DNA of 64,000 bases from Sapria himalayana (GCA_029783825.1 JAREIK010002983.1:41905-105904); one strand, 5' to 3'. Numbered from the stretch's first letter, positions 13,540-25,250 are shown. Numbers and translations: made by a program. The notes: a model not told the origin generated them from the sequence alone.

Positions 13540-13700
13540 TTTACGCGGCAGATACGTATCCGACACGTCCATCTCATACGCTATGTGGCATATTGGACAC
13601 GGATTGGTCAATGATATGCTACATGGCATATCGAACACGTATTCAACGCGTGTCCGTACCGTATCAATTTGTCCATGTGTCGGACATGACTGTAGTATGG
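13540..13700. repeat. Cluster of CGTGTCCGACACG-like dyads (left arm)
   Basis: Short words related to CGTGTCCGACACG, CGAACACGTATTC and CATATCGAACAC recur in both orientations. The cluster is much richer in G+C and CpG than its surroundings. Its right part, from 13,624, is where homology with the direct copy at 43,232 begins. Confidence 0.5.
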
Positions 13701-13702
13701 CT

Positions 13703-13995
13703 GTAGGGGTGCACCCTATTTTACATATATATTTTTAAAAATATAATCAAATATATTAATCAAAAAATACCCTTACATATCCTCACTCACCTATTGCACA
13801 TCGGCCCTTGACCCTCTTCCTGTAGCTCATCGAGGAGCTCGACGGAGAGCTCCTGGAGCTCAGAGAGGAGCTCAATAAAGTTCGATCAAGAGATCCATGG
13901 ATTCGACGAGCTTCCGTCGAGCTCCACGAACAGGTCAAGTTCCATGCAGCTCGTCAAGTTCCTAGTTGAGCTTCTGAAGCTCAATAGATAGCAAT
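13703..13995. mobile_element. MULE-like MITE fragment rich in GAGCTC (left arm)
   Basis: It begins TAGGGGTGCACCCTATTTTA, which resembles the GGGGTGCTSCCC core of the MITE end at 62,750. The interior at 13,830-13,990 contains many GAGCTC/AGCTC words, as does that MITE. The opposite terminal repeat was not found, so the fragment is truncated or only related. In one frame the AGCTC words read as glutamate-leucine pairs (EELDGELLELREEL), a possible captured coding scrap or simply internal low complexity. Confidence 0.45.
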
Positions 13996-15030
13996 CTGCA
14001 CGGATGCGTGCATGTGGAGAGCTTCGTACCTCATGGAAGGTGCATGCCTTTTTTACTATTCATGCACCTGCATGAATGAACCTCGCCCCGGCCAAAGCAA
14101 GGCCCCATGTCTACACCTGAACCTAAGCGCGCATTTCATAACTATGATATCGACATCAAGAAAAAGTCATGAAATAAATAAAATCACAAAATTATGACAA
14201 AATCATAATATTTTGATATGTTGGAACCCTAAGGTCACCTGATATTCAAGCATCACAACATCATTTTATGTTTTTATATTGTTAAAAGAAATCTTTTAGA
14301 TTTATACTGAAGTTTGAGTCACTCCTAACAATATGTCTCTGACTATTATGAGTTGTTTTCATCTTTTTAGAATCCAGAAGCCATTTAATTTAATTCAAAT
14401 CAGTCCAATTTTTACAGCTTCACCCATACACAACACAGATTGAGTACCTAGGTATGCTAGCATCGAATCATGGCAGGTTGACCTAGGACAACACAATGGA
14501 CTGCCTTCCTCAGCCGGGCATGTCAGGTTTGGCTGGTAGTGGCACTGGCCAATCAGCTAGTGGCCTTGGCCAGTTAACAAGTAGCCTTGATTAGTGTTAG
14601 TGAGCAGGGCAGTGCCAATGCACCTACACAGCAACCAGCACAGCAACCAGCACAGCAACCAGCCACTCCACCCTAGTGGCTTTTGACAATGCCAGTGCAC
14701 CTAGCAGTAAGTAAAATTTTACAGCCAATGACCATTGCCTGTCAAACATGGTGCCATCTGCCATGGACATTGATTTTGTCAAATAAAGTTGATCTTTAAA
14801 ATAAAATTTTAATTTTTTAAAAATTTAAATATAAAAAATAAATTATATTTTTCTATAAATAAAAATGTATATTAAGTCATAGCTCAATAAAAAAAACAAC
14901 ATTTTTATTATTTCAATTTAATCACGATATCAAAAATAATAACAAATTATAAATTTATAAAATCACAACTTTACATTGACAATGAATAGTCATCATCAAC
15001 AATACGCATGTGAATTCTCTAATATTTACA
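13996..15030. other. Unidentified stretch with no recognised gene (left arm)
   Basis: Moderate-G+C sequence at about 14,000-14,770 gives way to AT-rich sequence. No coding motif, terminal repeat or RNA gene was recognised. It contains the 12-bp minisatellite at 14,628-14,663. Copies are present in the right arm (36,957-37,992) and in the direct copy (from about 43,604). Confidence 0.4.
14628..14663. repeat. 12-bp minisatellite, three units (left arm)
   Basis: Three exact tandem copies of ACAGCAACCAGC. The right arm also has three (about 37,324-37,359). The diverged direct copy near 44,235-44,262 has only two, with changes, so unit number changed after the older duplication. Confidence 0.9.
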
Positions 15031-15039
15031 ATCAATATG

Positions 15040-17188
15040 TATATATATGGTTCTCATCACATCATTGCGTCTACATTTCATAGTTATAGCAATAACCTCC
15101 ATATCCTCGATATCATGTAAGATATCATCTACTAGCAGCTCTTTTGCTTGATCTTGAATGCATTTCTTTGAATGCTCTCAATCATTTAAGCATAACAATA
15201 CTTTTATGATATCTGATAATAGTTTTAATCTTCTATCTAAAATAAAATTCACAGTCATAGAAATTATAAATTTTAATATTACAATAGATACTCAAGAAGT
15301 TAGTATAGTAAATCATGTATCATCTTAAATAATAAAAAATAAATAAATTCGTATGATTTCACCAACTTAATATATATAAATTTTTACTATTACAATGAGA
15401 TAGCATAAAATAGTAATCAATATCTTAGTACTAAAATAACTAGCTCATATTTAATAAATTATTCTATTATTTGCTCCTTTAGGAGCAAATCCATATTTAA
15501 TATTTGAATACATTGTTTATGTCCATATTTAATATTTAATATTTAATAAATTATAGGAATTGGATGACAATATAATCATATTTGAATATATTGTTCATGT
15601 CCGTATTCAAAGACCTGCCAAAAATATCATATTTAATATCATAATATTTAAAAATTTTATCTAAGTATTCATTAACCAAACCAATTGACTATTCTAATTG
15701 ATTGATGTAAGTAAATATATATTTTTTAATATTTTTTTTTACTACTTTCACATTATTCCTAAAATCCATACAGGCAATTAAGCAATAAAAATATAGAATG
15801 AAGAACTATTATTTTTATTTTTAACTACTTAATTTTTATCTCAATAACTATGATATTAAAATTAGGATGTTACCAATATCTGTTAAACATACTATTAATA
15901 TTACATATGTATCAAAATATAAGTGCAATGTATGTGATAACAATATACACAAACAAATACATATTCATCATATAATAGAAAAACTTTAAAAATTTAAAAA
16001 AAAATTATATGTCTCAATTTGAATCGTCAATAATAAGTTTGTCACTTTTAGGCCCGTTGACAAACATTGATAAGCTATCACATATTGAAAGCTACCACAT
16101 GAATATAATAATAAGTAGATAATTCCAATAATATAGATTAATTATGTGACACAAATATCTAATAATAAAAAAATCAATAAAGGACCCTTCTTTGATGGTT
16201 CTCAAAAGCTTATTAATCATAATACTATTATTTGAAATATTATTAATTATAATACAACAAATTTTATCTTTAATATCATATTTACTAATAATCCTCATTA
16301 GGTACTCATATATTTCACAAAGTTTTCAAAAGATAAAAATTTCAGAAAATAATACATTTTTTTTATTTAATTTTTACTTAGAATCAACATAATGAGTAAC
16401 GACATATGAAAATGAAGTATTTTCATGACAAGTCTAAATGTCAGATATCAAAAAGATCATTTCATTATATTTTTAAAGTTTAATAATTATTAATTACTAA
16501 TTATTTTTTTAATTTAAAATATTTTATTCTTACTAATAGATTTAAAAATTCTATGATAAACAGACTGAAAATATATTTACATAATATAAACTAATCTAGA
16601 ATCCTCAACAAATATATTCAGAAGATTCATGCTAATAATCAATTATTCTATAATTTGTATTCCTAACTCATTACAATAAATGAAAGGGATTAATTAACCT
16701 AAAATTGATCCGACTTCAAAGACATCATTACTAAGTTGAGTTTGCCTGAAACTCAAAATATTATAATTTTTGGTATATTAATTGACATATCTTTTAAGAT
16801 ATCAATATCACTAGTATTTAAACCTATATGTATTTTTTTATAAAATATATATTGTAATAAATCTTCTTTGACACTCAAAATTTTGATTGAAGTTCGCATA
16901 TTTTTAAATTTTTTATGAGCATTAGTCAAGACAAGGAAAAAATATATAATTTCAATTCAGACATTTCAGTTTTATTATCCATGTTTATATTTAATTTATT
17001 TTTATAATATTTATTATTTATTATTTTTTAATCTAGAAAACTAGATTTAAAGTAATATTTTATTAATTATGTTAAAGATTTAAAATATATCTATATTACT
17101 GAAGTTCAACGAAGGGTATACCTTGACTTTATAGTTGTTTTTTTAAAATGTGTTCATGAACATTTCATGGCGACGTGTCTAGCACAGC
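15040..17188 (-). pseudogene. hAT0 transposase remnant, larger part (left arm)
   Basis: Minus-strand translation contains SDI-TCHENTSFSYVVTHYVDSK, the hAT signature normally T-S-D-x-W-T/S followed by HY(I/V)D, with the Trp codon changed to a stop at 16,434-16,436. Downstream are KYDIKDKI and NNISNNSIMINKLL, the second conserved block, where the usual Asp is Asn. A decayed C-terminal dimerisation block follows near 15,200-15,460. hAT1 has inserted into its 5' side; the rest of that side is at 20,586-20,752. The left (3') terminal repeat is not recognisable. Inactive. Confidence 0.8.
17181..17188. other. Left target-site duplication of hAT1
   Basis: AGCACAGC, repeated exactly at 20,578-20,585 after the right end of the element. 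The direct copy has the same pair at 46,774-46,781 and 50,168-50,175. Confidence 0.95.
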
Positions 17189-17639
17189 TAGAGGTGTCAA
17201 GTGGGCCGAGCAACCAAGGATAGGCCCGAAGCAGGGCTCGACTTTGCCATACCTAGGCCCATGCTGGGCTGGCTCTCAACAGGGTTCATGTAGTGCCGTG
17301 CTGAGCTCACCCGACCTCGTGACAGGCCAGGCATGATCCGGTTGCCTAACCCGAAGGCACGATTCATCGGCATGACCCAAACCATTACCCAGATGTAGAG
17401 CCAGTTTTTGGCCGAGGCATGGCCTGACCACCTGAACATTGGACTAGCCTGAGCCCAAAAGCAAAGCTTCTAGAACCATTGGGCCAAACCAACCCAATGG
17501 TCAAAAAAATTCAAAAAAAAATATTTTTCAGCCATTGGATTCAGACCAAAAGGCAAGGGGTAGTAATCCGATGGATGTCAGGATTCTGCCCAAAATTAAA
17601 TTAAAAAAATTTATAAATAATTTTTAAAAAAATTTATTT

Positions 17640-17760
17640 TTTTGAAATCTATATATATACCTCCTCTCATTTTCAAATATATATCCTATTCCTAATCCAT
17701 TATATCATTCTCTCTTTCTCATTTTCTCTTTCTTTCTCTCTCCTATTAGATTTTGAGTGC
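17640..17760 (+). promoter_or_regulatory. Candidate hAT1 transposase promoter: TATA box and CT-rich leader
   Basis: CTATATATATAC near 17,650 is followed about 50-100 bp later by a pyrimidine-rich run of CTCTTT/TTCTCT words (17,711-17,752). A TATA box plus a Y-patch leader is typical of plant promoters, and it lies between the 5' subterminal zone and the transposase remnant. The motif is conserved in the other two hAT1 copies. Function is inferred. Confidence 0.45.
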
Positions 17761-18289
17761 ATACTACGGTGTGGATGTCAGTTATCAGACAACACACGTC
17801 GTCAAGTAGACATGATTTTATGTTTTACGAGTTTTATTTTTAAAATTTTGTTTAATTTTTTAAAATTTAGTTAATAGTTTAATATAAATAATTATTTAAT
17901 TTAAAAAACATAATTTAGAATATAATTAATAAAATAATAAAAATTAAAAATGATAAATAATAATTTTAATGACGATAGCAAAATTAACATTAACGTAAAT
18001 ATTTAAAAATTTTAATATGGATAATAATAATCCTATGAAAATGTACGAAACCAACAAAACTTTATTTTTTCTCGTGATATTGACCCAAATATCTAAAAAA
18101 TAAAAAACTAAAAAAAAAGTTAGACTCACTTTAATATTATACAAAATAAAAATATTAGGAATACCGATAAAAAATTAGCACAATACTAATATTATAAAAA
18201 AAATATTAACTTATAAAAATTCATGTATGATATGACACTTTAAGAGACATGCCAAATAATACACCAAAAAACATGGTATATTAGATTTG

Positions 18290-19800
18290 ATCCTCTTCAT
18301 ATACCACAATGAGTTAGGGATAAAAAATATGGTCAAACTAATTAGCACGATAAGTCTTCTGATTTAATTTTTAGAGAATTCAAGTATAGTCAGTATCATG
18401 CAGACTTATTTTTAGCCTGCATATTATAGAATTCCTATGTCCACATCTAGGAATGACATACTAAAATACTAAAACTTAGAAAAAAAATAATTAATGAATT
18501 TAGAGAATATAGAGATGTGATATTCGTGACGTCTAATATATGGACTAGTCACAATGATACATTTTATGCATGCCTCAATACCCACTATATAGATTATAAA
18601 TAAATACTAAATAAAAAATTATTGAGATTCTTGGAGATTTTACACACTCATAATAGTCAGGTCATTTATTAGTGCATGATAAGAATCTTTAGAGAATATA
18701 ATATTTTAAATAAAAAATATAGCATCATATTCTATAACACATCTAACAAAAGAATAGTTATTAACATGTTTGTTATGAATATTAGTGATAGATAATTAAA
18801 AAAAATGTTCATGTTAAATGCATGTGTCGCATCATTAACATTATAGGACAATTGGGAATGAAAATTGTTTTTCAAACTTTAGAAAATATACATAACTCAC
18901 TAAAATTTCTTTATATATCTCGTAGAAAACAAGAGTTTAGTCTCTATTTGTCTACGGGTCTAAAAAAAAAATTTCAATCGATTGTAAGACATCATTGCAA
19001 TTACATATACCTTATGTTAAAGTCATGTATTGGATACGAATATATGATATTTGACTGTGTCAATAGTAAAAATGATGAATTTATTATTTATGACACTGAC
19101 TGGGCTATAAAAATTTTATTTATAAAATTCCTAGAGATTTTTTATAACACAACAAACATTTGTTCATCAATTTATACTCTCGCGACTTGAATTATACTTA
19201 GGTACATATGCTATATTAGTAGAAAACTTAAAAAATTTAGAAATGACCCAATATTTTGTGACATGGCTCTTGAGATGGAAACCAAGTATAAAATGTTAGT
19301 CCATTATTTCATTTCTTTATTGTTTGACTACCTACATAAACCTTAGGGTTAAGGTAGAAAGTGTAAAAAAAATTTTGACATATATATTTTAGTGCATGAA
19401 CCAAGAACAACAACTTGAAAGGATCATTCACGAGAAATTAATTAAGCTATTTACACACTATGATACTAAATATGATGATGGCAATAGTAGTCAGGCTCTG
19501 AGTATGGATATAGATATCATATTCAAAACTAATGTCTTCTCTATTAATTTAGAGAGGTAAAAATCACAAGTTAAACCGTCAAATAAGAGCGAGATATCTC
19601 GGTACCTATATACCGATTGTTGCTTAATCCTATTACATATATAAAATAAGTACCTTGATATTTTAAAATAGTAGAAATCATATGAGTCCACCTATACCAT
19701 ACAATCTAAGATGATACGAGATCTATTGACTCCCATGGTATAGAGTGTAGCATCGAAGTCCATATTTTTTATCGTAATAAACATAATTTCAGATAGGAGA
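18290..19800 (+). pseudogene. hAT1 transposase remnant (left arm)
   Basis: Frames with hAT blocks in order: VIFVTSNIWTSHNDTFYACL followed by NTHYIDYK (18,520-18,597); FYNTSNKRIVINMF; CRIINIIGQLGMKIVFQTLE (18,825 on); IKFLEIFYNTTNICSSIYTLAT (about 19,120-19,187); and a C-terminal dimerisation block with KSEISRYL, KYLDILK-KSYEST, QSKMIRDLL and VASKSIFF (19,585-19,770). The first catalytic Asp (TSD-x-W) is Asn at 18,535-18,537, the second (DN-x-SN) is Tyr at 18,733-18,735, and the Glu of the SES block is Lys at 19,756-19,758. With stops and frameshifts this copy is dead. Confidence 0.88.
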
Positions 19801-20577
19801 TCAAGATTATGGCTAGATATTGGTGAGGCATTAGCATACATGAAGGATTGAAAGAATTAAAACTTAAACATCCATCATCATGTTGTAACTACAGTAAGAG
19901 CAACAAAATTAGTGACTGCTGATGATTCATAAGACTTTGATGACGACTGAGATTAAACCTATTGCCTACGGCCTACCACTAGTTATAGCATCATATGCTT
20001 ATGGGATTAATTATTTTTGGATTGTCTATTAATTTGTCATTTGAGCTTGTTTCTTTCATTGTTATTTTGTTTTTTATTTATTCATACACTTACGTGATTA
20101 ATATATATGAGTTTATCTTTGATGTATTATTTTTTATCTTTTGAGCTTGTTTTGTTATTTTATAATTTGTACATGTATTACGTTATGAAAATGAAAAATT
20201 AAAATTTATAATATTTATATCCTATTATTTTTTTGAGTTGTGAGTTGTGATTTATAATTATAATTTTATTTTTTTTGTTATATAAATTTATTGTAATAAT
20301 TCATTAATTTAATATTAAAATTTAAAATAAATTTGAAGTTAGGGATTACCCAATCTGAATGGGCTGAAACAACACGTCCTGACACATCCAGGCACCAACC
20401 GGCACAAAACCTACTAGGCCCAACACGAACCAACCCAAATCTAGCAAACTCGATCCTATCAGGTCATGCCAAGCCTGCCCACTTTAAGTCGTGCCATGCC
20501 AGGCATGGCACGACGGGCCAAGTGAGCCACCAAAAAACAAACTGTGCCAAATCAACACAACCCATTTGACACCTCTA

Positions 20578-20585
20578 AGCACAGC
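20578..20585. other. Right target-site duplication of hAT1
   Basis: AGCACAGC, matching 17,181-17,188. The corresponding position in the inverted arm (just left of 31,410) does not carry it, which marks the rearrangement breakpoint. Confidence 0.95.
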
Positions 20586-20752
20586 ACAAGACCCATGCAA
20601 CCCCAACATGACACAACACGAGCCATTCTACCAACTAACACGAATTAAATCCAAGCATGATTCTAGACAGCATCATGTCAAGCCCAACCCAACTAAATTG
20701 TGTCATGCCACAAGTCATGGCTGGACTACTCGAACACCACTTGACACCCTTA
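20586..20752 (-). mobile_element. hAT0, 5' end fragment separated by the hAT1 insertion
   Basis: GC-richer sequence with CATGCC-type words ends in CCACTTGACACCCTTA at 20,752, a variant of the hAT end. It continues the element interrupted at 17,188. The following 8 bases are CGAATTAA; the partner duplication on the left was not found because the 3' end of hAT0 is lost. This fragment is absent from the inverted arm. Confidence 0.65.
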
Positions 20753-21109
20753 CGAATTAAGCCAGATATAAGTTATAAATTACTAAAGATATTGTATAAT
20801 TTAAAATAATCACAGAGAGACTAATTTGCAAAGTTTTTACAAACAATCACCGAAAAGTTAGTTTGTGAAATTTTTACAAATAATCATCTCATTTAGGTTA
20901 TATAAATGTATTACTAATTTTTTTATTCATCAATAAATATCCTGATAAAATAGTAATTTTACTAATTGTCTATCTGAATAATATTATGATTAAAAAAACT
21001 ATTAAATTGAAGATCACTCAACTCAAAAAATATTTTCAATTATAATTTCAAATAAATAATATAGATCCTCAAATATTTTTTTTCATACAAAATATTTTTC
21101 ATATGAGAT
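20753..21109. other. AT-rich stretch, nothing recognised
   Basis: Contains a short internal repeat around TTTTTACAAACAATCAC / TTTTTACAAATAATCATC (about 20,837-20,886) and no coding motif. It is conserved in the direct copy (50,343-50,699). Confidence 0.5.
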
Positions 21110-21494
21110 TAGAGGTGTCAACTGGGCCGGGCCGACCCGCACGAGGCACGACACGGTTCAGCCGTGCCTGGGCTGGCTCGGCACGGAAAAAGTCCGTGCC
21201 CGGGCCCGTGTCGTGCCTGGCCCGAGCCGTGCAGTGCCAGGCCCGGCACGGTTTGGGCCGCGGCACGGCACACCGGCACAGGTTTGTCCCGTGCCGGGTG
21301 CCCCGTGATGCCCCTCCCCCAAAAAAAGACCGCGGGTCGGGTCTGATTCGACCCGACCCGCGGTCCCTCGTATCCCGAACTGCTCGGACAGGCAAGACCG
21401 AGCGGGCGCGGCAAGGCACGGCACGGCCCGGCGGCATTCTCGTGCCCTAAAATTCAGGCCGGGCCAGGCCGGGCCAGCCCGTTTGACACCTCTA
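21110..21494. mobile_element. Non-autonomous hAT MITE, 385 bp, GC-rich, perfect TSD
   Basis: Ends TAGAGGTGTCAACTGGGCC and GCCCGTTTGACACCTCTA, flanked by TATGAGAT at 21,102-21,109 and 21,495-21,502. The interior is strongly GC- and CpG-rich in an AT-rich background. It is built from GGCACGG/CCGTGCC words and includes a perfect hairpin at 21,328-21,365. There is no transposase. The long frames on both strands here are a by-product of high GC, not genes. Presumably mobilised in trans by a related hAT transposase. Confidence 0.93.
21328..21365. repeat. Perfect hairpin inside the hAT MITE
   Basis: 15-base arms (GACCGCGGGTCGGGT and its complement) around an 8-base loop CTGATTCG. The direct copy of the MITE is broken within this hairpin, suggesting it was a fragile site. 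Confidence 0.9.
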
Positions 21495-21502
21495 TATGAG
21501 AT

Positions 21503-22235
21503 ATTATCTTATCATAGAAAAAATATATAATCAATACTCTTGTATGGATTGATATTTTGAATTATGCTATAACATATACTGATATTAATCTAAGTACCGA
21601 CTTCACTTCTAATGTAACCCATCTATTTGACTCAAATACCTATAATAGAAAATGATAAACGATTAATTATCTAACTATAACTAAATAAAATATAAAATAC
21701 ATAGTTAGTATAATTAATTATTTCTGAGATTCTCATTAGCATGTTCACCTTGAAGCAACTTTTTGCATACTGAAATAAATAAATAATTTTTAGGATTTGA
21801 AATATTTTCAAGAATCATGGATAATTAACAGTCAACTAAATATTCAAATTCAAGTTGTACACTAATAAATAAAGACTTATAATTAATTTTTATATTTTTC
21901 TTAAAAATAATATTCTCTTAAAAAATAAATATACAATAATTTTGAGATCTAATACTAAGATAGAATTTATAGTGATGACAACAATTACTTTTGAGAAACT
22001 TTAGATGAGATATATACTCGCAAATATCATTCTCCCCCCCCACTATTCTTTATAGTGACAATCAAGCAGCAATGCATATGTCTCAAAACTAATATTTTAT
22101 GAATAAATAAAAACATATAAATATAATTCTTCCCAAAGAAGAAGATTCATGATGAGTCCATTACAATAATATACATTCAGATATCAAAAAAAATTAATGG
22201 ACATCTTCACAAAGGTGTTGAAAATGTCTTGTCTT
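21503..22235 (+). pseudogene. Ty1/copia RT end and RNase H remnant
   Basis: Plus-strand translation shows a decayed RYLK-like block near 21,795, SNTKIEFIVMTTITFEKL (copia S-S-A-E-A-E-Y-R-A-M-A region), ILYSDNQAAMHMSQN (the copia RNase H motif around the conserved Asp, about 22,044-22,088), KHINI, and after a frameshift DIFTKVLK (about 22,201). Stops and frameshifts make it inactive. The next 200 bp may include the start of a 3' LTR, but I could not define its ends. Confidence 0.8.
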
Positions 22236-22484
22236 ATATTATCTTTCTCTCCTCCACGTAAATATTATGGACATGTACACATTAACTTTAAAGAAAATAT
22301 TATAATTTTCTTATTATTTTTTTTTATTTTTTATATTTGTGTTGGGATCACTTGACATATGAATTATCTCAATCATTTTTTTGCATTATATGAGGAAATT
22401 TGATATTATCTTAATCTATGAATTACCTCTCTCCTCCCAGTGAACCACTCTCAGTGTTATTACATTTCTAGTATTATGTTGTCT

Positions 22485-22680
22485 TGACAACCAAGTTCCA
22501 GTGGACTTGGTTGAAGTAGTAGGGAAGGAATTCCATGAGTTCAAAACTCAAGTACAACAATCACCCAAGTTCCAATTTACCTAGGAAGGGTTCAATGGGT
22601 GGGTCATCTACCTATCTGAGTATTCGAGATGCTTAAACTAGCTTTATGATACATATAATTATTAAAAAAAAGATATTAAA
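22485..22680 (+). mobile_element. Candidate tRNA-derived SINE
   Basis: A region resembling a pol III A box (TGGTTGAAGTAGTAGG, 22,508-22,523) is followed about 15 bp later by a B-box-like GAGTTCAAAACTCA (22,537-22,550). A unique body and an A-rich tail follow. Length and layout fit a plant SINE. Both boxes are degenerate and no target-site duplication was confirmed. The copy at 51,941-52,136 is part of the larger duplication, not an independent insertion. Confidence 0.35.
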
Positions 22681-22884
22681 AAACACTAAGAAGGGATGAT
22701 ATAATAGTACATCATATAAAATAAGATAATTAAAAAATATATATACATTTAATAAAAATTGACAAAAGAGGAATTCAAAACAAGTTGTGGGAAGATACAA
22801 TTATCTTCAAAAATTATTTAATTAAAAATGTCTTCTTTGCTCTCTATGAAGAAATACATGTTCATGTCTTATACCTAGAAGAAC

Positions 22885-23100
22885 AAATTTTTAGCTAACC
22901 ACGAGTATTCAAGTGCAATTATTTTGTACATGATGTTTCTCCTATATGTAAGAAAAAGATACCAAAACAATTAGGTATGTAATTATTAACTATTTTAGCA
23001 CTTAGAAAGGATATAAAGGTTACTCAAAATAAATAGCATAATTATTAATATTGATATTATATTCTTTGATAAAAAATATTTTTTAAGATTTTAAATTAGA
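22885..23100 (+). pseudogene. Ty1/copia integrase C-terminal remnant
   Basis: Translation from 22,898 gives PRVFKCNYFVHDVSP and KKKIPKQLG. Next comes a decayed L-x-x-KGYKGYSK segment (the copia GYS-QKGYRCY region), then a decayed DIIFFDEKYFF-like stretch (normally DVTFFE..PFF). The order matches the end of copia integrase. It lies downstream of an RNase H end, so it belongs to a second copia copy or a rearranged one. Confidence 0.72.
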
Positions 23101-25250
23101 CTATAAAAATCAGAACATTCAAAGTGTTCAACATGTTCCAAATTTGAAAAAAAAAACTCCTATGGAAGTTTCATTTGAATCTGTTTATCCACCTTTTACA
23201 ATTTACAAAATTGTTGGAAAATTACATCATGAATTTTTCACTTCATATACTTCATATATACCAATAGTATCAAAACTAATTAAACCTTAAAATAAAGAAA
23301 GTGAAGAAGTTTCTAATGGTGAGGTTCCTCCAATTATAAACTTTTCTTAAATTAATACTAATTATAATCTATCTAGTTCAGACTCTCGTCATCATGAGAG
23401 GCTTGATGCTTCTCATATCTAAATTACACAGAGAACACTTATTACTTAATCTAATGATCAATCTCTTGTGCAACAAATTTATCTTGTAGGTAGTTCCATC
23501 AATCCTAATCTTAAAATTAATCTTTAGAAAAAGCCACAAAATTGAACATAGCATTTGATTTTGATCTACCTAGTTTAAACATTTATTAGCACAAGAGATT
23601 TGATGCTTCTCACCTTAGAGTATACACAATGATAATGCTTACTACTCAATCTAATAATCACCCTTTTATGCAACTAAATGATCTTATAGATAATTTATAA
23701 TCGTAATCTTCCAATAAATCTATTGAAAAAGTCATGAAATTATACCCATCACTGGATTTAATAGGTTATATCCCATTTTAAACAATTTCCCACTATTACT
23801 AGTTTATTATCTTTAATTGTTAGTAAAGATGTGTTCAAATTTCTTTGAAAAATATTATCTCATCTCGAATAATAATAATTCATGTTAGAAGGGAAAAATA
23901 CGCAATACTCTAGCAAAAGAGAGAATACATATCTCATTCTACAAGAGACTTTGTTGTTGAATAGAATTTGGTCATCAATATAAAGTCAATTTCTGATAAG
24001 AAGATAGATTATTTTAAAATTTCATTGCTAGAATAAAATTTTATGCTGAGTTAATGAATTGATTAGCTATAAATATTTTTACCAATAGCCAAAATAGAAT
24101 CCATTAAGATCCTAGTGTCCATATAAAGAATATATTTTTTCACAAAAAAGTAAAAACTTAGACAATATAGAATGAGAAGACACATATGAAGTTGATCTTC
24201 AATATAAAGTCTAATCCTATTACAAAATAAATTCTATAGAGAAAATAACTTACATTGAGTAGAATTCCCTTATACAATTAAAAAAATATTAAAACATTAT
24301 AATAACTGAAGAGTCACAATTCAGATCCAACATCAATAAACAACTTCTTACTTTTACTAAAATTTCCAGAGGCCTACAGCCTACTAAATGTGTCACTTAT
24401 GTTTTCAAATTAAAATATTATTAATCCGAAATATTTTTTACATCATATCATTATTATATAATGGGTCGGGCACTATTATCCTTGTTATTATATATATATA
24501 TATAAGCAACAATATATATTTTAAATATCAAAATGAATATGATTCAAGAATTTACCTACTATAAATGATATCTTAATTAGAATAAGTACACTTTATATTA
24601 CTATTGAATGAAATTGCTCAATCTTCCTCAGATTTTATTTAGTGTAATCAAGAAAATGAAATTATTTTTTCACTGAAAATAGTATAAAAATAAGATAACT
24701 AACAACACTAACAAGTTATTATTTAATTGGTACATCTTTTGACCTCATTAATAAGTTATTATCAAAAAGAGATATAAGACTTGGGCTGCTCAAATAAAAA
24801 TTAGGTCTTCCTAATTTAAAATCCTCATTTGAAAAAAAAAAATCTCAAAAATTGGATTCTTAAAAATTTGCTACCATAAGGCAAATGAATTATGTTTCTT
24901 TAAATTATGATTTTTTGAGAACCTAAATTACTACTAGCAAATTTGAAACCTAATATTTTAGTGTTTCCAAAATTTCTCTCCAAATTAGGGTGTCAAATCA
25001 ACATTTTTTTTTGTTGTCAGAACATACTTTAGACCAAATTATGATTTTTTTGAATTTTCTTATTGTTGGAACCTTAGTTGTTTCTACCCAAAACAACACC
25101 ACACACTACCACACGCACCATCGCACACAATTACATGCTATACCATGCATCTCTATCCTACTCAGGTGCACCACCATGCACTTGTGCAAATAATTGCTTT
25201 CACACAACTTAAAGAATTGTGTTTGTATGCACACACAAATATCACCACGT
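23101..25250. other. Decayed sequence, probably copia-derived at its start; nothing else recognised
   Basis: The segment up to about 23,900 could be the poorly conserved copia region between integrase and RT, since it is on the same strand and directly adjacent, but no block is certain. A short TA run lies at about 24,490-24,504. CA-rich words (CACACA, CACCAC) occur at 25,090-25,250. No open frame with a known motif was found. Confidence 0.4.

Larger units (their letters stand above)
17189..20577 (+). mobile_element. hAT1 element, left-arm copy, 3,389 bp with perfect 8-bp TSD
   Basis: The left end TAGAGGTGTCAAGTGGGCC and right end CCCATTTGACACCTCTA are terminal inverted repeats of the Ac/nDart type. 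The element is flanked on both sides by AGCACAGC (17,181-17,188 and 20,578-20,585), the 8-bp duplication expected for hAT. About 250 bp inside each end is GC-rich and full of CATGCC/GGCATG words, the usual subterminal transposase-binding zone. A decayed transposase on the plus strand fills the middle. It is nested in hAT0. Confidence 0.95.
8874..20578. repeat. Left arm of an 11.7-kb inverted duplication
   Basis: Matches the reverse complement of 31,409-43,118. Paired positions sum to about 51,988 over the whole arm, so there are almost no net indels. Corresponding stretches are identical over hundreds of bases in the outer part, with a few substitutions in the inner part. The arm includes the end of the satellite, the Ty3 remnant, the MULE-like fragment, hAT0 and all of hAT1. 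Confidence 0.95.

Noticed and set aside
14628..14663. Gln-Pro-Ala repeat as part of a coding sequence
   Set aside because: Translation is short and bounded by stops, and unit number differs in the direct copy. Better described as a minisatellite.
18822..19190. 122-residue frame as a possible intact small gene
   Set aside because: It matches internal hAT transposase blocks, lacks the catalytic region, and is broken by a homopolymer indel in the right-arm copy.
17181..20585. Independent insertion of hAT1 in each of the three copies
   Set aside because: The same 8-bp duplication and identical flanks in the left arm and direct copy show one insertion followed by duplication.
21099..21450. Several long overlapping open frames on both strands, arginine- and proline-rich
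   Set aside because: They coincide with the GC-rich hAT MITE. High G+C removes stop codons in all frames, and no domain is visible.
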